Positions 18,120-27,025 are shown, numbered from the stretch's first letter. The stretch is 64,000 nucleotides of DNA from Alphaproteobacteria bacterium (GCA_021325375.1 JAJPHG010000002.1:1-64000), one strand, 5' to 3'. The notes: generated by a model from the letters alone, not told the origin. Numbers and translations are program-made.

Positions 18120-19535
18120 ATGCGCACCATCGACAAAATTTACATCGACGGCCAATTCGTTACCCCTCACGGGCAGGAACTGTTCGACCTGTTCAATCCC
18201 GCCACGGAAGAGAAGATCGGTCAGGTCCGCCTCGGCGATGCCGTCGACGCCAAGGCGGCCGTCGCCGCGGCGAAACACGCCTTTCCGGCCTATTCGCGCA
18301 CCTCGAAGGCCGAGCGTATCGCTCTGCTTCGTCGTCTGCATGACGCCGTTGCCGCGCGGTCCGATGCCTTGGCCGCCGCCATGACGCAGGAGTATGGCGC
18401 GCCGCAGTCCTTCGTGAACTTCTCGGCGACCCACGCAGCCAATCTCTTTCTCGACATGGCCGAGACGATCGAGGCTTTCGAATTCACACAAACCGTCGGC
18501 GGAGCGAAAGTCACTTTGCAGCCGATGGGTGTCGTCGCCGCGATCAGCCCGTGGAACAGCAATATCGGCTCCATCTGCAGCAAGCTCGCCACTGCTCTGG
18601 CGGCGGGCTGCACTTTCGTCATCAAGCCCAGCGAGATGAGCGCCATCCAGACGCAAGTTCTCGCCGAGGCGCTGCACGAGGCCGGCGTGCCGCCCGGCGT
18701 GTTCAACATCGTCAATGGCCGCGGCGACGTGGTGGGCGCGGAACTTACATCGCATCCGGACGTCGCCAAGGTGACCTTCACCGGCTCGACGGCCGTGGGC
18801 CGCTCCATCATGCGCGCGGCGGCGGATACAATGAAGCGGGTGACGCTGGAACTCGGCGGCAAGGGCGCAAACATCATTCTGCCCGACGCCGATATCGACG
18901 CGGCGGTCTCGACCGTCATCGGGGTCGGCTTTCTCAACAGCGGCCAGGCTTGCATTGCGGGTACACGTATATTGGCACCGCGGTCACGCCTGCCTTTGAT
19001 CCTCGACCGCCTCAAGACTGCAGTCGCGGCCCTCAAGGTCGGCGAGTCCACTGATCCCGCCGTCAACGTCGGGCCGATGGTCAGCCAAAAGCAGTGGGAT
19101 CGCGTGCAGAATTACATTCGCGTGGGCATCGAAGAAGGCGCCCAGGTGTTGATCGGCGGCGAAGGCCGTCCGGCAGGACTGGATCGCGGATGGTTCGTAC
19201 AGCCCACCATCTTCACCGGCGTCAACAACACGATGCGGATCGCGCGCGAAGAGATCTTCGGCCCGGTGCTGTGCGTCATTCCCTACGACGATGAAGACGA
19301 AGCCATCGCAATCGCCAACGACAGCCCTTACGGCCTGCAGGCCTATGTTGAGAGCGCCGATCCGAGGCACGCGCATCGCGTCGCCGAGCAGCTGGAATTC
19401 GGCCGTGTGGTGATCAACGGCGCGCCGCATGCGCCTCTGGCGCCCTTCGGCGGGTTCAAGCAGTCCGGCATCGGGCGCGAATATGGCCGGTATGGACTGG
19501 AGGCTCACCTGGAGGTTCGGGCGATTCTGGGCTGA
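18120..19535 (+). CDS. NAD(P)-dependent aldehyde dehydrogenase family protein
   Basis: 471 residues from ATG 18120, preceded by GAGAGGAG. The ALDH signatures are all present: VAAISPWNSNI, TFVIKPSEMS (cofactor), VTFTGSTAVGR (Rossmann), LELGGKGANIIL with the general-base Glu, SGQACIAGTR with the catalytic Cys, and EEIFGPVLCVIPY near the end. It oxidises an aldehyde to the acid in the cytosol; the substrate cannot be read from sequence. Divergent LysR is the likely regulator, and a broken SDR gene follows on the same strand, suggesting a once longer catabolic operon. Confidence 0.93.
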   Translation: MRTIDKIYIDGQFVTPHGQELFDLFNPATEEKIGQVRLGDAVDAKAAVAAAKHAFPAYSRTSKAERIALLRRLHDAVAARSDALAAAMTQEYGAPQSFVNFSATHAANLFLDMAETIEAFEFTQTVGGAKVTLQPMGVVAAISPWNSNIGSICSKLATALAAGCTFVIKPSEMSAIQTQVLAEALHEAGVPPGVFNIVNGRGDVVGAELTSHPDVAKVTFTGSTAVGRSIMRAAADTMKRVTLELGGKGANIILPDADIDAAVSTVIGVGFLNSGQACIAGTRILAPRSRLPLILDRLKTAVAALKVGESTDPAVNVGPMVSQKQWDRVQNYIRVGIEEGAQVLIGGEGRPAGLDRGWFVQPTIFTGVNNTMRIAREEIFGPVLCVIPYDDEDEAIAIANDSPYGLQAYVESADPRHAHRVAEQLEFGRVVINGAPHAPLAPFGGFKQSGIGREYGRYGLEAHLEVRAILG

Positions 19536-19605
19536 ACGAGTCGATGGAGAGGGCTCGAACTCGGCGTGGCGCTTCCCCACCAACAAAAGAACAGGAGCAA
19601 GCACA

Positions 19606-19898
19606 ACGACGAAAACATGGCTCATAACAGGAAGTTCGCGCGGACTTGGTGCGTGCTTCCTGAGCGGTGCTTCGTGCAGGTGACAACCTCGTCGCCACGG
19701 CGCGCAACATCAGCGCGCTCGGGAACCTATCCGATCGATATGGCGAGCAGATCATCTTAAGGCCGCTCGACGTCACGGACTTCGCCGCGGCGGGAGCAGC
19801 CGTGGCTGCCGCTGTCGAGCGCCGAAGAGGAGCGCAAATTCATCGACCTCTCGCGCTCACCGCTGTTTTTCGGCGAGGAGAAAATCATCTTCGGTTAA
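19606..19898 (+). pseudogene. Short-chain dehydrogenase/reductase remnant
   Basis: KTWLITGSSRGLG is the N-terminal SDR dinucleotide-binding motif. The expected start codon reads ACG (19606) after a good AGGAG site, so the start is lost. The frame then shifts (near 19645-19667) to VLRAGDNLVATARN and ILRPLDVTDFAAAG, a correct SDR continuation. After about residue 75 homology stops and an unrelated tail (KFIDLSRSPLFFGEEKIIFG, stop 19898) follows in a third frame. Start loss, frameshift and internal deletion make it clearly dead. Confidence 0.7.
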
Positions 19899-19946
19899 AA
19901 TGGGTCTCTCAAGCCGACGTCTGAAGCACGCAGTATTGCATTGTAG

Positions 19947-20816
19947 TCACGCAGGCGCGCCATATGGCAGCAGCCCGAGAAGAGCCGCCAGAAATACGAC
20001 GACCGCGCCGACGGTGAGTTCCGTCGCGACGCTCCAGCGCAGCATGCCGGTGCCGTCCGGATCTCCGGCATGAATGGCAGGCGTCAGGCGGAACCGGTTG
20101 GCGAGAGCGAGAGCGATCATCAGCGTCGCCAAGAAGATTTTGGCCGTCAGGACGGTAAGATAGGTGCGTGACAAGCCGGCAAACGGGCCATGGAGGATGC
20201 CGAGCGCGTTGACGGTGCCAGCGACGATCAGAAGGAATACCGCGTAGGTCCCCCACAGCGAGAACACGCCAAGGGCGCCGAGCAGGCCTGGTCTGCGTTC
20301 CACGACGGTCAGCGCGAGCACCGTCAGGCCGCCAATCCAGAAGCCCGCGCAAAGCAGATGAAGTGCATCATTCGCTGCCATAAGCGATGGTCCAGCATCG
20401 CTCGCTGCCGCGTGGCTCGTCAGTGCGAGCATTGCAAGCGAGGCACAAGCCAACATTGCGTTGAGCGGCGCAAACGGCCGCTTCATCAGAGTGCTCGACA
20501 GCACCAGCGCAATGAGAACCGGGAGGCGGGCGAGAAACACATGCCCATACGCAGTCGCGGTGACGACGGCGAAAACCGCCTGCCGATCATAGGCTGCATG
20601 CCAGTCGCCGCTCATCAGGCCGGCAGTCAGGCAAAGCGCGGCAAGCGCCGTCAGGAACGCGACTAGCGCGGCGGAGCAGAACAGAACGCGCAGCCGAGAG
20701 TCTCGCGGCCGCGCGTCCGGCAGCTTTCTGATCAGCGCCAGATAGGCGTTGCCGCCGAACGCCACCATCAGGGCTCCGAAGTGCAGGGCCCGGATGAGAG
20801 CGAAAAGGAACGTCAT
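19947..20816 (-). CDS. copD: CopD-like copper resistance membrane protein
   Basis: 289 residues with about eight hydrophobic helices spread over the whole length, and conserved membrane His residues as in the CopD domain (IRALHFGALMVAFGGNAY near the N-terminus; MAANDALHLLCAGFWIGGL around residue 150). CopD proteins sit in the inner membrane and work with periplasmic CopC in copper import or handling. The start overlaps the copC stop by 4 bp (ATGA), so the two are translationally coupled. Last gene of the copper operon. Confidence 0.88.
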   Translation of the reverse strand: MTFLFALIRALHFGALMVAFGGNAYLALIRKLPDARPRDSRLRVLFCSAALVAFLTALAALCLTAGLMSGDWHAAYDRQAVFAVVTATAYGHVFLARLPVLIALVLSSTLMKRPFAPLNAMLACASLAMLALTSHAAASDAGPSLMAANDALHLLCAGFWIGGLTVLALTVVERRPGLLGALGVFSLWGTYAVFLLIVAGTVNALGILHGPFAGLSRTYLTVLTAKIFLATLMIALALANRFRLTPAIHAGDPDGTGMLRWSVATELTVGAVVVFLAALLGLLPYGAPA

Positions 20817-21160
20817 GGCTTTACGACGAACGTGTAGGAGCCTTGCGTGCGATGCGTGTCGACCGAAACCGCATGCCAGGTCACCCTATAGGCGCCGGGC
20901 ACCAACGGCTTCAGCGCGATCGACATCGTGTCGCCCGACACGACCATTCGCGCCGCGCTCACGTCGCGGCCGGCAGCATCGCTCACGCTCACACTGCTGA
21001 ACGCCGGCTCCAGTGCCTCGCTGAGATCGAGTACGACACTCTTCGGCGTTACCCTCAGTACAGCGCCGGCACCCGGGCTTGCGTGCTCAAGCATCGCGTG
21101 TGCGCCGGCGGGCGAGGACGCACCCGTCAGCAGAAGTGCCGTCAACAGGATGCGTCTCAT
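20813..21160 (-). CDS. copC: CopC-type periplasmic copper-binding protein
   Basis: 115 residues from ATG 21160. A signal peptide ends at SSPAGA, so the mature protein begins with His (HAMLEHASPGAGA), the usual N-terminal Cu(II) ligand. The beta-sandwich ends with the family signature HAVSVDTHRTQGSYTFVV, giving further His/Asp ligands. It binds copper in the periplasm. Both ends overlap neighbours by 4 bp, placing it between the beta-barrel-like gene and copD in one operon. Confidence 0.93.
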   Translation of the reverse strand: MRRILLTALLLTGASSPAGAHAMLEHASPGAGAVLRVTPKSVVLDLSEALEPAFSSVSVSDAAGRDVSAARMVVSGDTMSIALKPLVPGAYRVTWHAVSVDTHRTQGSYTFVVKP

Positions 21161-22044
21161 CGTGCACCTCCGAACAAGGGTCGGCCGAACGTGTCCGGGA
21201 ACATGTCGTCGATATAGAAATGCAGTTGCGCCACCACGCCGATATTTCTCCCCGTGGCGCGGTTGACTGGAATGATCGCCTCCACGCCCAGCTGCTCGTA
21301 CTGGCCGGACCATAGCAGACCCGGATCGACCGTTCCCGTCGTTCCGCCGCCGCCCGTACCTGTCGGGGTTTCCATGCTGAACTCCACGATCGGCGTCAGT
21401 TGCGCGACGAATTTGCCGAAACCCTGATCGCGCACGTTGTTCTGCAGATAAAGCAGGCTGTATTCCAGCGCGCCCGCCCATTCCACCGATCTGGACGTGA
21501 CGGACGTTCCAGGGATCGCATAGCCGAGCGTGCCAGTGACCGCGAACGGCCTGAGGAGCGCCATGTCGTCCGGCAAATCGCCGAAGCCTTTGCCAAACAG
21601 AACTTCCGGCGTGTAGGTCGTGAAGCTGTCGGCGACTGCCCTGCTCCCGCTGCGGCCGATGTCGAAACTCACCCCGGCCGAGAGGATGAATTCGCGATCC
21701 GGATCGCGGATCACCTCCGCGACCGGCGTGATTTCGAGATTGTCGAAGCCCTTTCCCGAAGGGGTATCGATATAGCCGCCCGCGAACGAAATCGCGAAGC
21801 CCGGTGCGATCGATTTCGACCATTCGAAATCATAGTCTTTCTCGCTCGTCGCTGGGCCGCCATCGCCGCGCCGGAAGGCGGAGAAGGTCGGCAATGCGAG
21901 TTCGTCCGCAGCAAAGGGATCGTCGCTGGTAATCGTCGCTGGGAAGAACCGATCACCGAGAATGCCGTGGGCGGAGGCAGGCATTGTAAAAAGCGTGGCG
22001 CAAGCAAGCGCGCACGCGAATGGCTTCAGGGAACTGTTGAACAT
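21157..22044 (-). CDS. Exported beta-barrel-like protein of a cop operon
   Basis: 295 residues with a clean signal peptide (ACALACATLFTMPASA, then HGILGDRFFPATI). The body is built of alternating aromatic/polar strands (YDFEWSKSIAPGFAISFAGG, VTGTLGYAIPG, VEWAGALEYSLLYLQNN), the look of an outer-membrane barrel. No named family is recognised with certainty. As the first gene before copC and copD, with a 4-bp overlap, a role in moving or sensing a metal across the outer membrane is plausible but inferred. Confidence 0.75.
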   Translation of the reverse strand: MFNSSLKPFACALACATLFTMPASAHGILGDRFFPATITSDDPFAADELALPTFSAFRRGDGGPATSEKDYDFEWSKSIAPGFAISFAGGYIDTPSGKGFDNLEITPVAEVIRDPDREFILSAGVSFDIGRSGSRAVADSFTTYTPEVLFGKGFGDLPDDMALLRPFAVTGTLGYAIPGTSVTSRSVEWAGALEYSLLYLQNNVRDQGFGKFVAQLTPIVEFSMETPTGTGGGGTTGTVDPGLLWSGQYEQLGVEAIIPVNRATGRNIGVVAQLHFYIDDMFPDTFGRPLFGGAR

Positions 22045-22115
22045 GTTCGTCTCTCGATTGCGTTGTGTATGATCGTGCCCGCCTTCCTACGAAGGCGCGG
22101 CACGCATGGCTTCAC

Positions 22116-22541
22116 TCAAACAAGAGACAAAGGCGGCGCGCGGGCTGCGTTCGGCCTATGGGCGGCGGATCGCACAATGACAAGCCGCGCGATACGAGAA
22201 CCGAATCGGGTTGCCAATAATGTCGGAGGAACACCAAGCAAAACGGCAGGCGGCGGCGAAAGCGGCGCGGCCGCCGCGAACGCGCAAGGCGCGTGCGAAC
22301 GGTCCTGCATCGGCGTATGCGCCGGCGCCTTGGACATGCCGGGCATTCCCGCCATCGTATCTGTCGGCGGGGCCGACGCTTGCTGCGCATCCATCGAACA
22401 AAGCATGAGCGGCGAAACGCTCGCGCTCGGCATCCAGCCTTCGGGTAGCAAGCCGCGCAGCAGCATTCCTGCGAGCGCGAATGTCACCGCCAGGGCGCGG
22501 AGCGTGCTTTCACTGCGGGAACGCGCGCCAATATCCTTCAT
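22116..22541 (-). CDS. DUF2946 family protein
   Basis: 141 residues. An N-terminal hydrophobic helix (LRALAVTFALAGMLLRGLLP), then CSMDAQQ and a His/Cys-containing middle segment, HAPCAFAAAAPLSPP, followed by a second hydrophobic helix, match the DUF2946 pattern. The family is small, membrane-linked and repeatedly found beside copper and TonB-dependent transport genes; function unknown. Its start overlaps the cytochrome b561 stop by 4 bp, so it is part of that transcription unit rather than of the copC unit 71 bp downstream. Confidence 0.75.
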   Translation of the reverse strand: MKDIGARSRSESTLRALAVTFALAGMLLRGLLPEGWMPSASVSPLMLCSMDAQQASAPPTDTMAGMPGMSKAPAHTPMQDRSHAPCAFAAAAPLSPPPAVLLGVPPTLLATRFGSRIARLVIVRSAAHRPNAARAPPLSLV

Positions 22542-23161
22542 TTGCTAGCGGCTATTCTCCATCGCCGCAGATCGATCGGCGCCCTTCTCGGCGCGAGAAA
22601 CGGGATCATTCGCGCGAGCACATGGTCCCGCTTGATGAATTGGTGGCGAAGCGCCGCGAGGACATGCAGCCCGATCAGAACATATGTGATCTTCGCCAGC
22701 ATGTGGTGCGCATCGACAGACGCGCTGTACACGGCAAGCTTTTCGTCGAAGGGCAGAGCGCCGATCAGCGGGATGTCGGGCCAGTACGCGATGCCGAACA
22801 ATATCGTCGGGATATGCAGATCGGATGCCGATACGAGCGCCCATCCGGTAAGCGGCAGCGCCAGCATGATGAAATAAAAGCCGCGCTCGACGATTTTCGA
22901 GGCGCCCTTCTCCCAACTCCGCATCGTGTCCGGGAAAGGCGGCAGCGTGCTCACCGCGCGCCACATTATGCGCAGCACGCTCAGAAGCAGCACGGTGATC
23001 CCGATCGACTTGTGCGCCTGGAAGGCCAGGAGCCTCATCGGCCCCTGGACCCAGCAAAACTGCCAAGCAATGAGAATGTTCGCGAAGATCAGCGCGGCTA
23101 CGATCCAGTGAAAGAAGATCGCGACGTAGTTGAACCGCGCAAAATCGCCCTTGGCCGCCAC
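22538..23161 (-). CDS. Cytochrome b561 family membrane protein
   Basis: 207 residues from GTG 23161, chosen because GGAGG lies at a good distance and the upstream gene ends at 23166. Four membrane helices carry histidines placed for two b-type hemes: YVAIFFHWIVAALIF, LAFQAHKSIGITVLLL, MLALPLTGWALVS, and HHMLAKITYVLIGLHVLAALRH (given in parts of the helices). The cytochrome shuttles electrons between quinol and periplasmic acceptors, and may dispose of superoxide. It sits in an operon with a secreted protein and DUF2946 behind an ECF-type promoter. Confidence 0.9.
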   Translation of the reverse strand: MAAKGDFARFNYVAIFFHWIVAALIFANILIAWQFCWVQGPMRLLAFQAHKSIGITVLLLSVLRIMWRAVSTLPPFPDTMRSWEKGASKIVERGFYFIMLALPLTGWALVSASDLHIPTILFGIAYWPDIPLIGALPFDEKLAVYSASVDAHHMLAKITYVLIGLHVLAALRHQFIKRDHVLARMIPFLAPRRAPIDLRRWRIAASK

Positions 23162-23165
23162 GGCA

Positions 23166-23717
23166 TCAGCCTCCCGACGTGTCGCTGCCCTGCAGCGAGC
23201 TCTGCAGGTTGGCGACGCAGTTCGCGAAAGCAGCGAAAGCCGGATCGAAGCCCAGGCGGGCGCAGGCCTCCCGCTCCCGATGGATCTTGGTGTCGGACGA
23301 AACGACGAAATAGGATTTGGAGGATTGCGGATCATCCGCCGCGCCGGTCATCATGCTCGCGGTATCGGGCAGTTCGATGGCGTCCGGACCGGGCTTCGCG
23401 TCGGCCGCCGTCAGGAGGCACAGGCTCAAATCGGCGCTGCGGGGCTTGAGGCCCTGCGCGAAGCAGACATCGCGCGCCTGCGCCACGGCGCGGCCGCGGT
23501 TGGCGCTCTCCAGCGAATCCGCGAGGCTGGAGACGCAGCCGTCGAACTGGCTCTCACCAGGCTGGACGCGAATGACCGATTGGCAAGCCTGCCGGACAAG
23601 TTGTTCCGCGCCGGTCTTGCCGGACGCCTGGGCAGGCGCGATCATGCCTGCGACCGTGATGGCGCCGATCAACGCTGCCGCCGCCTGTGTGCGGGCAAGG
23701 TGGGTGAAAAGAGTCAT
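23166..23717 (-). CDS. Hypothetical exported protein
   Basis: 183 residues with an N-terminal signal (AAAALIGAITVAGMIAPAQA). The mature part has three spaced cysteines in helical surroundings (QLVRQACQSVIRVQPGES, ARDVCFAQGL, ANCVANLQSSL) that could form disulfides. No family recognised. First gene of the operon with cytochrome b561 and DUF2946, and carries the ECF-like promoter about 40 bp upstream. Confidence 0.78.
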   Translation of the reverse strand: MTLFTHLARTQAAAALIGAITVAGMIAPAQASGKTGAEQLVRQACQSVIRVQPGESQFDGCVSSLADSLESANRGRAVAQARDVCFAQGLKPRSADLSLCLLTAADAKPGPDAIELPDTASMMTGAADDPQSSKSYFVVSSDTKIHREREACARLGFDPAFAAFANCVANLQSSLQGSDTSGG

Positions 23718-23754
23718 CGGCAGATCTCCGTTTCGTTGGAAGTGACGTCGAAGA

Positions 23755-23783
23755 GGAGACTTGCTCGCCCGCCTTTTTATTCC
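23755..23783 (-). promoter_or_regulatory. Predicted ECF promoter of the b561 operon
   Basis: GGAATAA (23783-23777), 15 bases, then AGTCTCC (23761-23755) on the minus strand. The same -35/-10 pair with the same spacing precedes three other genes within 4 kb, including the ECF sigma gene. Confidence 0.6.
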
Positions 23784-23815
23784 GCGCGCGCTCGCAAGCG
23801 TCGCGACGGAGTTGG

Positions 23816-24457
23816 TCAGTCACCGTTGCGCGCGGCAGGATTGCCGATGACGCTCAGGAATTCGCGGCGCGTCAGCGGGTTTTGACGGAATTCTCCCAGC
23901 ATGGTCGAAGTCACCATCGTGACACCCTGTTTATGGACACCCCGCGTCGTCATGCATTGATGCGCACTCTCGATGACCACAGCGACACCCTTCGGCTCGA
24001 GAACTCTTTGGATGCAGCTCGCGATCTGCGCGTTCATCTTTTCCTGAACCTGCAGTCGACGTGCGTAGGCTTCCACGACCCGCGCGAGCTTGGAAATTCC
24101 CACGACCTTGTTGGCGGGCAGATAGCCGACATGCGCGCGACCGATGATCGGCGCGAGATGATGCTCGCAATGGGATTCGAAGCGAATATCCCGCAGCACG
24201 ACCATGTCGTCATAGCCTTCGACTTCCTCGAAGGTCCGCAGCAGGAATTCCTCCGGATCGTCGCGATAGCCGCAGAACCAGTCTTCATAGGCTCGCGCCA
24301 CGCGTTGCGGCGTGTCGCGCAAACCTTCGCGGGTCGGATCATCGCCTGCCCAGCGCAGAAGCAGGCGCACGGCGTCTTCCGCCTCCAAGCGCGAGGGACG
24401 CGCGGCCAATGACAGAGGTTTGCGGACGTCGAAATTGATCTTGGAGGCGTCAGACAT
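23816..24457 (-). CDS. folE: GTP cyclohydrolase I
   Basis: 213 residues. It opens the imidazole ring of GTP to make 7,8-dihydroneopterin triphosphate, first step to folate and biopterin. The zinc and catalytic residues are visible: [31 protein letters not shown], and [13 protein letters not shown] with the second zinc Cys. Full family length. It stands between the tatA and b561 genes on the same strand with about 60 bp before and 98 bp after, so possibly its own unit. Confidence 0.96.
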   Translation of the reverse strand: MSDASKINFDVRKPLSLAARPSRLEAEDAVRLLLRWAGDDPTREGLRDTPQRVARAYEDWFCGYRDDPEEFLLRTFEEVEGYDDMVVLRDIRFESHCEHHLAPIIGRAHVGYLPANKVVGISKLARVVEAYARRLQVQEKMNAQIASCIQRVLEPKGVAVVIESAHQCMTTRGVHKQGVTMVTSTMLGEFRQNPLTRREFLSVIGNPAARNGD

Positions 24458-24516
24458 GGTAGATCCGTTTGGAAGCGGCCTGCGAGCCTTGGGTGATCAA
24501 AAAACAACCATTGACG

Positions 24517-24717
24517 TCACCCGTCGCGCCGCTCGGGCGCCAAGGCGTGTGCCGGCGGTTCGGGACGGACATCTTCGGAATCGTTCAGGCCGGCCCGGAA
24601 GCTCTTGATGCCCTTGGCGACATCGCCCATCAGGTCGGAGATTTTGCCGCGTCCCCCAAAGAGGACGATCGCGATCATCGTCACGATCAGAACATGCCAG
24701 ATGCTGAACGAGCCCAT
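24517..24717 (-). CDS. tatA: Twin-arginine translocase subunit TatA
   Basis: 66 residues from ATG 24717 (GGGA upstream). Typical TatA: short N-terminus [10 protein letters not shown], one membrane helix ending in the [18 protein letters not shown] amphipathic helix, then an acidic tail. TatA polymers form the pore for folded Tat substrates. There is no tatB or tatC next to it, so this is an extra copy. A Tat-signal metallophosphoesterase is encoded 550 bp upstream, which suggests a dedicated role. Confidence 0.92.
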   Translation of the reverse strand: MGSFSIWHVLIVTMIAIVLFGGRGKISDLMGDVAKGIKSFRAGLNDSEDVRPEPPAHALAPERRDG

Positions 24718-24871
24718 GAAACGATCCCTTGGCCGCCGCTCATGAGCGGAAAAAGTAGGGCGGGACGCGGAGAGGACGCGCGCCCCGCCCACTTTAGAGC
24801 AGCCGTCGCCCGAGCGGGGGGGGCGTAGGGCGACGGCGGCCCATGCGGTTCGGCACCCGGCCGACGGCGAC

Positions 24872-25219
24872 CTACTGCACGATGACCGCCGCCATCATCC
24901 TGGGGTGGATCGAGCAGAGATATTTGTAAGTGCCGGGCTTGTCGAACTTGAACGTGAACGACTCGTTCTGATCGATCGCGCCGGAGCGGAAAATGCCATC
25001 GACGCTTGTGACAGTGTGCGGCTCACCATCGAGGTTCTTCCATGTCACCGACGTGCCGGCCTTGACCGTGATCGACATGGGCGCGAAGTCGAAATTCTTG
25101 ATGATGACCGCGTTGGCCTGTTGCGCCTGTGCGGCGCTGATGGCAGTCGGCGAACCCGCAAGCAACATCGCGGCCGCGACCGCGTTGATGAGGGTACGGG
25201 TAAGATTCTTCATGAGCAT
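24872..25219 (-). CDS. Cupredoxin (plastocyanin/pseudoazurin-like) protein
   Basis: 115 residues from ATG 25219 (AAGGAAAG upstream). A signal peptide ([20 protein letters not shown]) leads into a cupredoxin fold: [34 protein letters not shown] with the first copper His, and [18 protein letters not shown] with the Cys, His and Met ligands of a type 1 copper site. It is a periplasmic electron carrier or copper-binding protein. It lies 41 bp behind the metallophosphoesterase gene and is likely on its transcript. Confidence 0.9.
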   Translation of the reverse strand: MLMKNLTRTLINAVAAAMLLAGSPTAISAAQAQQANAVIIKNFDFAPMSITVKAGTSVTWKNLDGEPHTVTSVDGIFRSGAIDQNESFTFKFDKPGTYKYLCSIHPRMMAAVIVQ

Positions 25220-25260
25220 GTGTCTTTCCTTGAGAGTGCGGGGAATGCTGGGGGCGAAGC

Positions 25261-26199
25261 TCAGCCGAGCGTGGTATCGGTGAGCGACGCCGAGAGCGGA
25301 TGCGCCAGGACCCTGACGCTGGTGACGCCCAGCATCTTCGGAAGCTGGTCGCTCGCGACCTTGAGCGGCCCGGGTCCGGGTCCGACGCCCGCGGTCGGCT
25401 GCGGGTAGGCCGTCGAGCGCGCGGTGTGGAAAGTGATGTTGCCCTCCACCTTCTGGACGATCTGATGGATGTGGCCGTTCAATACGGTGACGGAACCGAA
25501 GCGCCGCAGATAGGACATCGCCTGATCCGCGTCGCCGGTCCCCCAGCCCCACGGCTCATAGATCGTCCACATGGGCATGTGCGCGAACACGACGATCGGC
25601 GTGCTGGAGGAACGGCCCTTGAGATCCTGTTCCAGCCAGGCGAGCTGGTCGGCACCGAAGCCGCCGAGCCCGTTGGCCTTGAAGTTCATCACATTGACGA
25701 GCGCCACGAAGTGCACGCCGTTGTGATCGAAGCTGTAATAGCCCTTGTTGTTCGATGCCTGCCCGAAGCGGCTGAAATATTCCGTGCCCAAGCCGTCGGT
25801 GACGTCGTGCTCGCCGGGCACGGTGTGAAGCTCGGTGATGTTCAGGCCCGACAGCAACTGCGCAGCGGTGTCGAACTCCGCGGGCTTGGAAAGATGGGTG
25901 ATGTCGCCGGTGTGAATGGTCAAAGCCGGCTTGACCGGCATGGCGTTGACGAGATCGATCGTCTGCTTGAGCGTTCCCGCGACGTCGGGATTGGCCTCCT
26001 TGTTGAAGCCGATATGCGTGTCGCTGATCTGCAGGAACAAGGGCGTTCCGGTGACGAAGCCCGCGACCTTCTTCGAGGCCGCCATGGCCAGGTCGATCGG
26101 CGCCAGGACGCCACCGGACAGCATGAACAGCGTGCCTGCCCCGCCGAAGGCCAGGCATTTGAGCGCGCCGCGGCGCGATTGATCGATTTCGGACGACAT
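25261..26199 (-). CDS. Tat-exported metallophosphoesterase
   Basis: 312 residues. The N-terminus SRRGALKCLAFGGAGTLFML is a Tat signal with twin Arg. The calcineurin-like metal site follows: LQISDTHIGFN, HTGDITHL, PGEHDV (GEHD in place of the usual GNHD), VFAHMPMW and LNGHIHQI. It hydrolyses a phosphoester in the periplasm with a two-metal centre; substrate unknown. A GGAATAA-type promoter lies 28 bp upstream, the cupredoxin gene follows, and tatA is near, so export and control seem local. Confidence 0.9.
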   Translation of the reverse strand: MSSEIDQSRRGALKCLAFGGAGTLFMLSGGVLAPIDLAMAASKKVAGFVTGTPLFLQISDTHIGFNKEANPDVAGTLKQTIDLVNAMPVKPALTIHTGDITHLSKPAEFDTAAQLLSGLNITELHTVPGEHDVTDGLGTEYFSRFGQASNNKGYYSFDHNGVHFVALVNVMNFKANGLGGFGADQLAWLEQDLKGRSSSTPIVVFAHMPMWTIYEPWGWGTGDADQAMSYLRRFGSVTVLNGHIHQIVQKVEGNITFHTARSTAYPQPTAGVGPGPGPLKVASDQLPKMLGVTSVRVLAHPLSASLTDTTLG

Positions 26200-26226
26200 G
26201 AATCCCTCTCGTGTTGGTTCGAGAGG

Positions 26227-26254
26227 TAGACCGTGACGCCTGGCGATTTATTCC
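26227..26254 (-). promoter_or_regulatory. Predicted ECF promoter of the metallophosphoesterase gene
   Basis: GGAATAA (26254-26248), 15 bases, GGTCTA (26232-26227) on the minus strand. It is the closest match to the promoter of the delta-60 gene and lies just upstream of the start codon at 26199. Confidence 0.6.
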
Positions 26255-26263
26255 CGGCGGATT

Positions 26264-27025
26264 CTAAGTTTTCGTTTCTTTCATGAGCCGCACCAGCTCC
26301 GTCAGCTCGCTCTCGCCGGTGTCGGACACGGCGCAAAAGACCAGATCGCCACTTTTCCAGAACACGATGTGATAGCCGTTGCGCGTGACGGCGTCCGGCA
26401 GTTTTTCGCCATCCGCCGCCCAGGCGAACACGTTGATGACGTGCAGGCCGTGGCGGTAGACCACCACCGCCGCCCTGTGCCCGTCGACAAAGTCCGCCCG
26501 CCCCCCGATCAAACGAAAACCCTGCTTCGCGTAGTCGATCGCGGGCGGCGAAACGTCGGCATGGCCGGCGAACCACGGCTTCACGGTATGGTGATCGCTG
26601 GAGACCACGTCGATAAGATGATCCGACATCAGCGAGCGCAAATGGGCGTTCGTCACGTCGGCGACCAGCAGGTTCGGCGCGGGAGGCGCGGCCAGGAAGA
26701 AGATGAAGGCCGCCGCCAGCGCCGTCGCTCCCACGCCGCTCGTCAAGCCCGAAAGAAATCTGCGGTCGCCGATAAAGCCGCGAGCCGGCTTCTCCGGCCG
26801 GCCGCCCTCGCGGTCCATCATGCCGGCAATGCGTTCGCGCAAATCGTCGTCAGCCCGGTGATAGGCCGCGTTGTCGCGCACCAGACGCCGCGTTTCTTCC
26901 AGGTCTGCCAGCAACAAGGCACATTCGGCGCAACTCTCAAGGTGCCGCTCCACTTCCACCGCGGCCGGCGCGTCGAGTTCGCCGTCGAAATAAGCCTGCA
27001 CCTGCAGGGCATCATTGCATGGCAT
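26264..27025 (-). CDS. Anti-sigma factor with zinc-binding N-terminus
   Basis: 253 residues from ATG 27025, after an AGAGGT site; the first codons overlap the end of the sigma gene. The N-terminal ZAS domain has HLESCAEC (H-x3-C-x2-C) near residues 28-35, the hallmark of zinc-type anti-sigma factors. One membrane helix, ATALAAAFIFFLAAPP near residue 100, splits a cytosolic sigma-binding part from a periplasmic sensor part of about 140 residues. It would hold the ECF sigma factor inactive until an envelope signal arrives. Confidence 0.88.
   Translation of the reverse strand: MPCNDALQVQAYFDGELDAPAAVEVERHLESCAECALLLADLEETRRLVRDNAAYHRADDDLRERIAGMMDREGGRPEKPARGFIGDRRFLSGLTSGVGATALAAAFIFFLAAPPAPNLLVADVTNAHLRSLMSDHLIDVVSSDHHTVKPWFAGHADVSPPAIDYAKQGFRLIGGRADFVDGHRAAVVVYRHGLHVINVFAWAADGEKLPDAVTRNGYHIVFWKSGDLVFCAVSDTGESELTELVRLMKETKT

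Noticed and set aside
20813-21823. Frame of 336 codons that contains copC
   Set aside because: The first 221 codons overlap the barrel-like gene in another frame and have no signal peptide; the CopC signal peptide and ribosome context fix its start at 21160.
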